NCBI GenBank assembly: GCA_025449115.1
Contig: JAHLKC010000157.1
Location: 21,965-85,964, forward strand
Source: Chytridium lagenaria
Taxonomy: Eukaryota; Chytridiomycota; Chytridiomycetes; Chytridiales; Chytridiaceae
DNA length: 64,000 nucleotides
Direction: 5' to 3'
This document shows, piece by piece, positions 51,460 to 61,940 of the stretch (position 1 is its first letter; each line of letters starts with the position of its first letter). The notes beneath the pieces are model-generated. The model saw nothing but the letters and a program-made list of their open reading frames with translations, did not search any database and was not told where the DNA came from. The position numbers were made by a program, and so were the translations under genes.

Positions 51460-54347
51460 AGTGGAGACTTTCTCTCAACAACCAACCATGATGCTTCAGT
51501 CATTCTCGGCACCATCGCATCATTAGTGTTTTTTTTGTTTTCTTTTTTTTCTTCTTGGTTCTGATTTTTTTCTCTTTGTTTTTGTTTGTTATATGGGAGT
51601 TTAAAGATCCCCCAATATCCCTTTATCCTTATTATTGTGTGATGGCTTTATTATTCTTGAGTTTTTGGATGATTGTAAGAAAATGATTGTAAAAAAGAAT
51701 ATAGTTTATAAAACACACTGGTCGTCAGTGTGAATACTTCAAAGTTTTAGATTCTTTAAACCTTCTGAATGACTTACTTTCCGGTCCATTGTATGTTCAT
51801 CAAAGTCATCACGTCAACGTCAGACTTATCGTTTTTGGAAAGCAACATCGAAATTCCGAGATAACTGCTCACCGGCAAATAAACATGCTTTCCTAAATAT
51901 ACGCACCACTGGTAATTAATCCACGTCTTCATTTCGCCCACCGCTTACTTCATCACGTGGTGGCACCATCCTCTCCCAACGCCATCGTCATCCTACGCCG
52001 ATTGACGCCATCTCACATGACATGTCGTCAACGCACGCCACCGCCCCAAATGGTTTCAGCCTTCCAGGTGATAACCATAAACGAAACCAGGAGGGTTCCC
52101 CCCCCCATTTTAAGCACGGATACCTTAATTTTGGTGGGGTATGACGAATGAAGGGTGTTGAACTCAACGAGGACGGGAGGGAGGAGAGGAGGAGAAGCAA
52201 CTCCAGGGATGCGGAAAAAAAGGCAAGTTGGTGGCGGGTTGACGACATGGTATCGGGAATGATGTGATGAGGGGCTTGGAAGGGTGGACTTGGGAAGGTG
52301 AGTGAGATGAACGCATTGTATTGCGTTAGTATGATATATCCGCCTGTAGTTCCCTCTTTAAAAAATCCAAGAAGAGTCCTCACAACAAAACATGTTCACC
52401 ATTGCGAAAAGGATTTTTGGGACTTTTTTCAAACGTATTTGTACATGACTTGAAACAAGGTCGAATTGCACAGAACAAAGTCTCGTAAATTGACTCTTAC
52501 GTCAACCTCATAGTCCCGAAGCAAACCTTGTGTCTATACTAGAATAACTAAAATCAAAAGGCTTTTTTTTCTCGAGTATACATGGCTATACATGCAATAA
52601 TTTAAGACAAGACACGAAAAAGCTGAAGCGCAGCAGAAAACCTAAAGCTGCGTCAACCTCTCCCAAGTCAATTAAATATGAAGCCTTGGCTGAAGGCATT
52701 GGTGACGAAAAAATGACCACAATCACAACATCTTCTTTTGAAAAAACCACTGCCGGCATCGTAGTCAACGCCGAATCATAATGTAATAGCATTGGTGATT
52801 TTTCAAATCACGACCATCCATTCACGCGTGATATTTGACGGTAATTCCTAGCGACACAGACTCTGCGAAAATCAGCTCAATTTAGGCGTTGCTGATCATT
52901 GACGGTAATTTGTGGCCTCGACCATTAACTTTAAATTGATGGCCATTGTGATGAGAGAATAAACATTTGCGTCTCCGGATTCCGCTTTCCAGTCATAGGG
53001 ATTCCCTTTCCGTGTTAGACCTCGAAAAATAGACCCTTGGGAGGTTATCGGAAATATAAAGGTTGGGGAAAGGTGCAAGTGACCGGCATATGGGGCCTGC
53101 GGGAGTTGGGAGCGTGGTTAGGTATATATTGGAGGAATATGCAACGCTTCTCGGCGGTCGACGAAAAGGGAAAGCGAATGTTTAGTATAGAGCACCGGAC
53201 ATTACAGAAGAACAAATGAAAAGTCATATAACTTAAAAATGTAAAACTTTTGTAAACTAAAACTCAACCTTAAGCTTGGATCGATAATTACCTGAATCAG
53301 CCGTTGGCGGTATTATCAGCACTGAATCCCTGCTTTGCATGCTTAGATAAGAGTTCATAAAAAAACCGCCAGGTACCCCACTCAGGAGAGGAATGGGGTG
53401 GTTGTTAGGGATATGGGATGCAGCGTATAGTACATCAGCACCAAGACTTTGTCCTCAACATCTGCATGCCGTTGTCGTAACTTTCACCGAATTTGCTATT
53501 GAACGTCTTTGTACGCAATAAGGTAAGATAATCCATGTGGCGGTCCACCTAGAGACCGCATATCTTTATCTTTTGCCTCATCTTTATCTGACTAAACGCC
53601 GTGGCAAAATCAAAGGCTGAACTCTCCTACAGCAACCTCATGCAAATACTAGTCGCCTATGCCATCCACGACGCTACCTTCGGTATATCCTAAATCCTGA
53701 TCCCGAATTTTATCGTTCTTTGAGCCGTAGGCTTTAACCGATGGTCATATGCGCATATGTGAAATGAATAAAGGAGGTGGCGAGCTTGTGGGAAAACACA
53801 AAACAGTTGAAAAGAAATAGACTCGCAAGAGAATTTTGGTGCTTGAAGTCTGGATAGAGGCACAGGAATCCAAGGCTTTTCGAACCGTTTCCATCACCCT
53901 CTCTGGTTGAAAGGTCATACTGAAAGCGACTCAGTTGGGGTCGATACTCTGCGCGGTGACACCATCACTTTATTCCTTTTCACAGGGAAGTGCATTCGGC
54001 GTTGTCTAACGTTCTCAACACTCTCTGGAGAAACAACCCTCCGCAAATGATGTCAATCACAATCACTGAGGAGTTAGGGCCTAACCGACCTCGAGCTTCC
54101 AAAATGTAGAATCCTCAATTTCCTCTCAGATCCCTCTAAAGATGTTCGTCATCCTTGATCCTGCTGCATAACCCACAAACTTCATATTCAACCCTACAAC
54201 GATGAGTTTCATTTTTCAATCTTCTGATCTCAGACTATGCCTCTTGATACAGTCCACTTCATAACCGACTCTCGTCACTCCCTATGTACTGCATTATTAA
54301 ATCTCCATTACATATTATTCTGAGTTTGAAATAGTTTGTGACGAGAA
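51460..54347. other. Gene-poor interval after the WOPR gene
   Basis: About 2.9 kb with no frame I can support. The first 270 bp is T-rich and probably WOPR 3' UTR. Short frames exist on both strands but lack recognisable motifs or plausible splice partners. A short direct repeat TTGACGGTAATT occurs at about 52838 and 52900. Possibly decayed mobile-element sequence. Confidence 0.4.
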
Positions 54348-55612
54348 TGTTTATTTACTGTAAAAAATCAAAACAAAATGGTGGTGTTTGACATTATAAA
54401 CCTCCGTTGGCCTTGAACCACGCAGAGGCCCAAGTACAAGGGGTTTGGCAAACAACCATAAAAACCTCCCCCCTCCCTGTCTGACAGAATCGTTATTAAA
54501 GTACAAAAAGAAAAGAAAGTAATAAAGTGAAATACACGGCGAGCAAGTGCTCCCGGTCAAGGCAGGTTAAACCTACCTTATTCGTTTTAAATCGTTTAAA
54601 TGAAGTTGTTCTAGTAGAGTTGATAGGATGTATTCAAAGTGATAATAAAAAAACAGGGGAACATACTCCCTTTTATACGCGAACAACGCGTCTTTCCAAT
54701 TTCCCTCCACCCTTCCATTAGACGTGCACTTTCCCTAACCCTTTCCCTATCTCCTTCTATCAACTTTTCCAACTCCCCTTCTTCTGCTCTGCCGAGGCTA
54801 TTCAAGGCAATAGTCCTCAGCACCCATTAAACAAACCATTGGAATAAAACATGATAACGAAATAAACAAGTGTATAAAGAATCTTCCAAATATCTTCTCG
54901 TCGGTGCCCTTTTCCCTATGCTAAGTCCCTCGTATTGCCAGCAATACTTTGGGAGGTCACGCAGGGAAGTACACACCGAACAAGAAAGATAAAGGGGTAA
55001 GACAAACTGAGTACAAACAAATAAACAGAATTGTCTTAATAAAAGATAAACAAATAACAATGAACTTTAACACTCCCCCTCACCGATGAGAAGGGAGATA
55101 ATCAAAACGAAAAAGGTTTGGAGCAGAGGGTCATAAACGAAAACAAAAATAAACAACAGCAAAATATTATGAGGTCTAGGGAAAAATCAAAGCGCAATCA
55201 TGGTCTCCTCGAGTCGAGACCATGGCCGGTGCGAAGGTACTCAAAGCGAACGCGCTCGAGACCTTTAGTGAGGGAGTCGGCTAGGTTATCTTGGGTGGGA
55301 ACTCTGTCAAATGCGACAGCACGGGAGGTAAGCTTCTCCCGAACAAAATGGAACTTAATGTCGATGTGTTTAGTCCTCTGGTGGTGTTCCGGGTTGCGCA
55401 CAATCACCAGGGCGGCGTTGTTGTCGGTAAATATCTTCATCGGGTTTTGCAGCGGTAAGTCAATGTCTGATAGAAGCTGCTTAAGCCAAACAGCTTCTGC
55501 CGTCGCAAAGTATAACGCCATATACTCTGCTTCCATTGTTGACGACGCGACCGTGGGCTGAAGCTTGGACTTCCAGGAGATGGCGGTACCGTTGATGGTG
55601 AAGAGGTATCCA
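54348..55612 (-). mobile_element. Truncated Ty1/copia retrotransposon: 3' LTR and RNase H end of pol
   Basis: Minus-strand coding at 55612-55198 reads GYLFTINGTAISWKSKLQPT, SSTMEAEYMALYFATAEAVW, LKQLLSDIDLPLQ, FTDNNAALVIVRNPEHHQRT, KHIDIKFHFVREKL and DNLADSLTKGLE, the C-terminal RNase H of copia Pol with its usual ISWKSKLQ-T-ASST-EAEY-A block. Downstream on that strand a purine tract GGTGAGGGGGAG (55073-55084) is followed by TGTTAAAG, the expected start of the 3' LTR. The LTR probably extends to about 54348 (TGTTTATT on the plus strand), roughly 725 bp; that edge is inferred. Coding stops abruptly at GYLF; everything upstream (Gag, protease, integrase, reverse transcriptase) is absent here. 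Confidence 0.8.
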
Positions 55613-56090
55613 TGTGAGATTATTGGATAACCTCACCAAGAGGCATGAATGCGTCGCTTATATAGACGTCGTGCCCTTATCCTTATTTCCTTATTCCCGT
55701 TTGTGAGATTTGGCACTTCTTGGTGCATCTCACTAAGTTCACGTTACTTATGCAAAGTGAATACTTAGACGCGTTTACGCGTTTACCCCTCGTAAGTCCT
55801 CTTTTTTCCCTTTTAGTGGTTTTCTACTTTTTCCCACGCGTTGTTTATAAGGGTTTTTGTCGAAGAGGGAAGGCACTCGTGCCTTGGTTGCGTTTTGTTC
55901 TTGTTTGTTTGTTATTTATTTTGGTTTGTCTCCAGTATAAAATGGAGACATTTTGTGTTTTGAATAAATTTGATAATTCTTTCCTCTTGATTTTGGCCCA
56001 GTTCCTAGCCTTTCTCCAGTTGGAGCCAACTCCCTGTCCTTGGGGTTGGCTCGGATTATCCCCATCTCTTATCATTGACGATCTGCCCTA
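55613..56090 (+). mobile_element. LTR-like sequence starting exactly at the copia break (putative second element)
   Basis: The sequence begins TGTGAGATTATTGG at the point where copia coding ends. It has a TATA-like CTTATATAGA (about 55660), a second TATAAAA (about 55938) followed by GAATAAA (about 55961), and a GTTGGAGCCAAC palindrome near 56020. This layout resembles an LTR promoter and polyadenylation region. I cannot find its other end or coding part, so class and limits are tentative. Confidence 0.4.
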
Positions 56091-57493
56091 GCCTCTGTAG
56101 TGACCGCCGGACTGAGCCTCTCGCAGCCCCACTTACGGGTCGGAGACCCGAGGACGCGACGCCTTGGGAGCCGGATCTACCCCACTATTGCAGTCTGGGT
56201 CCCGGGAACCCCTCCCCCTTGGTAAGTCAACTCCCGAGCCCCGATTATCACGTCGCTGGCCACAGTGTGGGCGGGCCAGTCGTCACTCTCCCTTCCCAAC
56301 TCCCTATGATTCCGACTTTTGCTGAGGTAGCGAGGGCGAGACAGCCTCCCGTCGGATGAGGCTTAGTAGGATTGGTGCACACGCCAACGGTGAAAAGGTC
56401 GCGTACGCAGGGCCGGACTATTGTGATCGTCACCGACGTCTCTCGCCTGGAGCGTCGTGGATGCAGGACATTAGGTAAGTGTTGTGATTGTTTATTGACG
56501 TTAGTCTATTCAAAATACAGGTTATTCCCCTCTTTATTACGATGGTGCGAAGGAAAAACGATACGCTCCGGTTGGTCCGTTCTAACTGCCGTCTGGTGCC
56601 AAGAGTACCTCTTGAGCCAGGTAGCGAGCAGAGGACTTCAATGAACACTGATTAAAGAATGTAAGTTAGTATTTGAACTCCTTAAGACCTCCCTCGGGTC
56701 TACTATCATTCGAAGATGGTAGGTGAACCCTTAGACAAGAGGGAGAGAAAGTCACAGTGGGGGCCCAACCAAAGCGGGAACCACCGGAGGTCAGTGAGTC
56801 GTTTTTCCCCGTTTACCTCGGGTCTTTTATTTTCACCTCCCTTCCCCTTTGTTTCCTACAACCTAGGTCTTCTCTTTCAGACCTCACCATCATCACGAGT
56901 GCAACGGCGTTCTCTGTCACGCCGTCACTCACGCTTGATCAGGCTCCGACCCTTTCAATCAGGGTCGTTGAGACAATATACAGACCTTTCCCAGCTTCTC
57001 TTCAGCTGGTGCTGGTCCTCCTTGAACCTACCTAGCGCTGCTGCGCTCCCTCCGGCGCCTTGTGGCCGTCACTACGCTTGCTGCTGGACTACTTACCCCT
57101 TCCCTTGTTGACGGCTTTCCGTCCTCAACTCTGGGGCCGTCCAGGCATGCCTGGATCCCTTCCCATCCATCCTGGGTCCGTTTCCCTTCGAATCGAACTA
57201 TAAACCTACCTATTGTGATGCTCCTCTAAGGTTTTCTGATGCTATCGTCGGCATCCTCCGGTGCCGACTTTTTACATCCAGCTTCCCTGGCCTCCTGTCC
57301 ATGACGGTCTCCTCCGAGTCCGTCTTTCCACCCCTAAAAATCCTCTGATCGGCGTCAAGGTAGTACAGTGTCACTGTGTACCACGTTACCTCGACGCCGA
57401 CGTCACTCGTTCTCCTGTCTGTGAGTTAGAAATGGACGACTCTTACCAGTATACTTCCCTTCAACCCACCTAGGGTCGATTTTGTATCCCCTT

Positions 57494-57532
57494 GAAACAG
57501 GGTAAAAAAAATGTATAATAAATCCCTGTTTC
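57494..57532. repeat. Inverted repeat with 9-bp perfect arms around an A/T-rich loop
   Basis: GAAACAGGG (57494-57502) is followed by a TAAAAAAAATGTATAATAAAT loop and CCCTGTTTC (57524-57532). It may mark the end of a transposable element or a transcript 3' end. Confidence 0.7.
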
Positions 57533-57796
57533 AGCATGTATTCGCGATGAGCTGAGTGAGCTAAGTATTGGACTTAGCGATTTCAAGCGATGAATTGGAG
57601 TCGGAGGATTTTTTGGGTTTTGGAGTTGTCGCTGATGCATTTCCCATTAATAACTTGTTGTCAGGACTCCATCGACGCTGTCTTGACGGGCCCTCGTCAA
57701 ACTTCTTATACGCAACCATCCCTCCCCACTGCTATCTTAACCATCCACTTTGATAACTCACCCATTCCCTCCAGCAACATCAGCCTCATCAAACAG

Positions 57797-57838
57797 AGGC
57801 TGTCAAGCTCTTAGGGGGTTCGAGCCCCTCTGATGGCT
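57797..57838 (+). repeat. tRNA T-arm-like hairpin, copy 1
   Basis: The core GGTTCGAGCCCCTCTGA (57817-57833) contains a match to the Pol III B-box (GGTTCGANNCC) inside a 5-bp stem with 7-nt loop. Outer arms AGGCTGTCA and TGATGGCT can pair with G-T wobbles. No D-arm or anticodon arm is present, so it is not a normal tRNA. Confidence 0.5.
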
Positions 57839-58186
57839 ATTGATGGGTTCTTGATGCACCCAGGACAGCGGGTTGCTAGAGGACGTTGTTGGATCAACCC
57901 TCACCGATTCTTCTAGCACCGTCCTATTGCAGATCTAGGTTCTCTCCATCCTTATATCGACTCAGCTCTGGACTGCGGGCGTTGCTTTGTCTTTTGCTTG
58001 GAGAGTTCCGATAGCCAATCGTACTTACCATCCATATTGTGGAGTGCTGTACTGGACAGGGAGCACTCTCTAGGTTGCTGGACATTCTGTTAACGAAGCT
58101 TGCACTCATCCTGCTACCATCCCCTCCGCAGAAGTCTGCTTTCTCTCATCCCACCTGCCCTTTGTTAATCCTCAATCCAAATAATC

Positions 58187-58227
58187 AGCTGTGTGGGTCT
58201 TTGAGGGTTCGAGCCCCTCTGACAGCT
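58187..58227 (+). repeat. tRNA T-arm-like hairpin, copy 2
   Basis: It shares GGTTCGAGCCCCTCTGA and the following GCTATTGATG with copy 1. Outer arms AGCTGT and ACAGCT pair perfectly, while the bases differ from copy 1, so the stem is kept although its sequence changed. Confidence 0.5.
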
Positions 58228-58563
58228 ATTGATGCTTTTCTTGAAATATCGCGTGTGGATAGCGTGTAGAGAAATGATGGGGTCTTAGAGCAGGACACCA
58301 TGCGGGATGTAATCTCTGGCGGACCGTCAAAAGTTATCACGCTGTTGACGGCTTGCTTATGAGGGACGCTTCCTTTTAACTATCGGAGGTAGAGGGCTTT
58401 AAACCGTTGGCGATGGTGCAAGAGTAGAGGATCTAATGATTATGCACGCTTCTCCCTTTTTTTTCAAAAGAAGAGAAAAGCGTTTTCGGTCAATACTGAA
58501 AGGAATTAACTTAATAAAACATCATCTTTTATAGCCATATAAGTCTTTTACTACTTTATTCAC

Positions 58564-61035
58564 TCATTCATTGTTATCGTCAGAGTCCCCATCCTCTTCA
58601 TCTAAGTCATTATCAAGGCCAGCGCTATCGTCACCAGAACTTTTTTCCAGGTCCATTTCGTCTTCATCGTCGACTTCATCCCTATCTAAAGTGTCCCTTG
58701 AGTCATCCACGTCCGTACTTTCTTCGACGTCATCCTCTCCAGTGTGTTCTTCCTCAACTAGGCAATGATCGTCTTCTTGTTCCAAGCAGAATCCAATGTT
58801 TCCTCTTGAACTTATCGATAATTGTAAGGTCCCCGTCATTCCAGCTCTTCTTGAAAAGCGTCTCCTCAACCAACTTTGTATCTCTGCCATCCAGTCCTTC
58901 AATTCTAAGCAAAACGGGCCCCTTAGAACGTTTCAAGTCTTTCCATCGAACTTCCGTGTAAACACGAGGCGCAGCAACCTCGTTAATCAACCGGAAAATC
59001 GAGCCCGTGTGCTTCTACGTCTTGTCTCCACATCAACAGGCGCTAAAGCAGTCCTTGCCGACACGCCGGAACTTTCTAAGTTGTCGTAGGTCTTTTTGAC
59101 AATGCCCCACGAAGCCTTGCACCGTCCGTGTACTCCATCCAATTCTCTAAAGACATCCTCTCCTAATTTAGCTTGAAAAAGATATCAATTTTAGTATCTT
59201 TGTTAACTTACTAGCTGTGTATATCTTTATTGGTCGATTCTGACTTTTTCGATCAAGGAACCATGCCATTCCGATAAAAGGATTTTGGCTTTCTCTAAGA
59301 ATGCATTCAGAAACATATTAAGCAAAAATACCAGAGTTCATAGATCTTACCATGCACTTCAATGAGGTCTCTCGTTTGCTTAACAACTTCTCGTGATATG
59401 ATCTCTATGTCTTCGGTAGTGGGAACGAGTTTGCGGCTTTTAAACAATTCAAATATCTTTGACGCGTCTTCTTCGAACTTGGTTTTTCCGCCACCGAGAG
59501 CTGATTCCACTTTTGATAGAGTTTGTGGTCTTTAAAGTTCTTCCGGCCGTCTCGAGATCCGCTTACTGTAGCTATATTTACAGGATGAGAAAGGAATGAA
59601 GAAGAAAATACCTTTGGTTCTGATGCTCCACTCTTGCCAGTAATTGTGCCTGAACAAAATAAACCCTAATGACTTACCCGGCTTTTTAAATATCATTTGC
59701 TGTAGAGTGGTCCCTGCAAATTATGAAAGGAAACGGTAAACTCCAATAATGTAAGCGAGAAAACGTTACCAAACGACCCCAATAATGTTAAACGAGAATA
59801 ACGTTACCTTAACAATAGGGAGGGGTGTTCCATCTTCAGCAAGCGCTGAACTGCTTGAATACGGGCGACTGTCAGCATCTCCTCCTTCCACAAAAACCGC
59901 GTCTCCAACAGAATCTGCACCACCGCCAGCCGATTCACGATCCTGAGCGCCAGCTCTTACTTCTGCCAAAGTTACGGTGCTATCACAGGAAGAAACTTGC
60001 GTCGCGGCAACCTTATGGTAGTTTGCAAACCAATTCTACAGTAGTTAGAGATAATAATGCAGACCAATAAAACCCGTATTCTTTTTATAGGCAACCGAAG
60101 ATCTCTTGAAATCTCTTCCATTCGACGTAGAAAAGGCTTCACGTTACGTATCCCTTCAGCATTGTAAGCCTCAATCAAAATATTCTTCTCTCTTAGTGTC
60201 AAACTTCTTGATGCATTTGGCGTAGATGCCGCGACCGTCTAAAATTAATCGTTAAAACATTACTATACATTCACTATTGAATCGTTACCTCTGCAGCGGG
60301 ATTTTCCCTCCTTCGGTTTTGTCTGTGTGCATCACTTGAAGGCAAAGAAGGTGCAGGGTTTAAAGTCGGTACAGAATTTGAAGTTGTAGCCGGTGCCGCT
60401 CTTAACGTTGGTTCCCCTGTCGATGCTTGTGCTGAAGATGCAGAAATACTTTGAGGCGGTGATATGGATGAAGCCGAGACAGTTGACTGTGGCAGGGTCA
60501 CTTGCTGACGGTGCACTTGAGCGGCTTGCAAAGGGTGTGCGTGATGAATCGGCTGCAGGTTCGAACGACTTAATCTATGTAACCGCTGCAGAGGCGTGGT
60601 TTCAGACCAGCGATTGGAACTATCGCTACAAGGTGTTGCTTGCAAATAAGTAGTTGCAAGGATGTCTGATCCAAAAGATTGGGTTCCGGTTGTTGAGCGT
60701 GGAGCAGGTGCAGAGGGCGACTAAATGAGCTGAATGAAGCTCCAGGAAGAGGAAGGTTTCGCGGAGGTTGAGGTGTTTGGTGTATTAAGGAGTGAGAAGA
60801 TCCCGTCTCAGAAACGGGTTGCCGAGGCTGAGGAGTACTGTTGCGGAGAGGATTGTGAAGGGGGTGGTTTCCTGTGGAAGGTGAGAGAGAGCTCGTAGCT
60901 GTGGCCGCAAATAGGGAGACTGCTGCTGCGATGCATTAACCGCTGCTGTTCTTGGAACCAACGCTGGACCATGCAATGTTTCAAGAAGAGAAGAATGTTG
61001 CAGAGAAGACACTTGAACAGGTAAATGTCTCGCAT
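58564..61035 (-). CDS. Homeodomain-like protein with acidic C-terminus
   Basis: A Ser/Gln/Pro-rich N-terminal part (61035-60280) precedes LTLREKNILIEAYNAEGIRN, VKPFLRRMEEISRDLRLPIK, RIR (60205-60074), joined across a 38-nt intron (60036-60073) to NWFANYHKVAATQ. Helix 2-turn-helix 3 spacing and the WFxN core are those of a homeodomain, although the usual basic NRR/NAR is NYHK. Later exons read KFEEDASKIFELFKSRKLVP, VVKQTRDLIEVHGK (59510-59355), VYTEVRWKDLKRSKGPVLLR, IEGLDGRDTKLVEE (58960-58880), ending in a long acidic tail (DVDDSRDTLDRDEVDDEDEM) with stop at 58564-58566. The start and the joins between 58800 and 59300 are uncertain. Probable transcription factor, by inference. Confidence 0.6.
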
Positions 61036-61239
61036 CCACCTGGAGCTGATGCGTGGGTGGGATGGAGGGAGTGTTGAATCTCTGTTGTATCGTTATAACA
61101 ATTCAATAAACTCTTACTTTGCGATTCATGATGTTCATCCGTCGAACATGTTCATCCGACTGAACCAGAGAGACGACCTTTACGTCGCACGTTATAGATC
61201 TATATTCACGTTTGACTCGTATTTAACATGATCACATAT

Positions 61240-61940
61240 CAGCTTTAACGCTGTAGCAAAACTCAACTTGTTATTGCGGTACGCCAAATGACTAAGAGTT
61301 GCAGTTTTGCTACGTTGCGGAATGCCGATAGATCAAGTTAACTCGACGACGAGAATGTATACTATAGATCTCAGCTCCGAGCACGCGTGATTATGTTCCG
61401 CACATAAGGTCTTTACACTTTATCATCTTATCGTCATTACACCCCAGGGTCCCGCACCCTTGGGTCAGCGCGTCAGGGTCCCGCTCCCCAGGGTCCCGCT
61501 CCCCAGGGTCCTGCACCCTGGGGTCCTGCACCCTGGGGACGTCGCTCCAAGCACCCTGAATCACCTCCCCAGGGTCCTGAACCCTGGGGCGTCTCTCCGG
61601 TGTCTACCGCACCCTGGGATAGACCCTGCGGCAGACCCCCGGGCTCTTACACATGTTTATCATGTGTAAGGACATATGTCAGCATATGTCACAGCCACCG
61701 TGAGAAGCAAGAGAAGCTGAGAAGCGCCACCAAAAGGCGTTATATGGAAACATCCCATCAATTCTCAGCATCTGAGTGAGAAGTGCACTTTAAGTTCCCA
61801 GAGGACTTTTATTGAAAATGACTATAAAAGGGATCACTTTCCCCCTCCAAGTGGAAGTATCAGTTCAATCCTGTACTCTCTGCAATATCTATCGCGCATT
61901 CTCTCTAAACGTTAACACAAAACTGCTACATACTGTTATT
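61240..61940 (+). repeat. Probable 5' LTR and leader of the copia element
   Basis: No gene is seen. From 61253 there is a long inverted repeat; 61440-61640 holds palindromic CCAGGGTCCTGCACCCTGG-like repeats; 61646-61670 is a perfect 10-bp inverted repeat, CTTACACATG-TTTAT-CATGTGTAAG; then ACATATGTCAGCATATGTCA. A TATA box TATAAAAG lies at 61823-61830, about 110 bp before the Gag ATG. LTR ends and primer-binding site were not pinned down. Confidence 0.55.

Larger units (their letters stand above)
56090..58563. repeat. GC-richer unannotated sequence, probably mobile-element debris
   Basis: About 2.5 kb without a supported gene. One short frame ends FAEVARARQPPVG, which resembles the start of some non-LTR retrotransposon ORF1 proteins but is too little to call. 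It contains two hairpins with tRNA T-arm-like cores (57797-57838 and 58187-58227) and an inverted repeat around an A-rich loop at 57494-57532. The dense C/T-rich composition differs from the gene-dense left part. Confidence 0.4.

Noticed and set aside
53037..53227. Small frames on both strands near 53.1 kb
   Set aside because: Sixty residues each, overlapping, no recognisable motif, no splice partners; they look like chance open frames.
56248..56648. Retroelement proteins in the 56 kb region
   Set aside because: Only a few residues (FAEVARARQPP) resemble a non-LTR ORF1 and no reverse transcriptase or nuclease motif was found.
57797..57838. tRNA gene at the GGTTCGA box
   Set aside because: No D-arm, anticodon arm or 7-bp acceptor stem of correct spacing could be built; only the T-arm-like core is present.
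61460..61669. Plus-strand repeat protein VLHPGVLHPG
   Set aside because: It arises from the palindromic repeats of the putative LTR; no start context or homologue.
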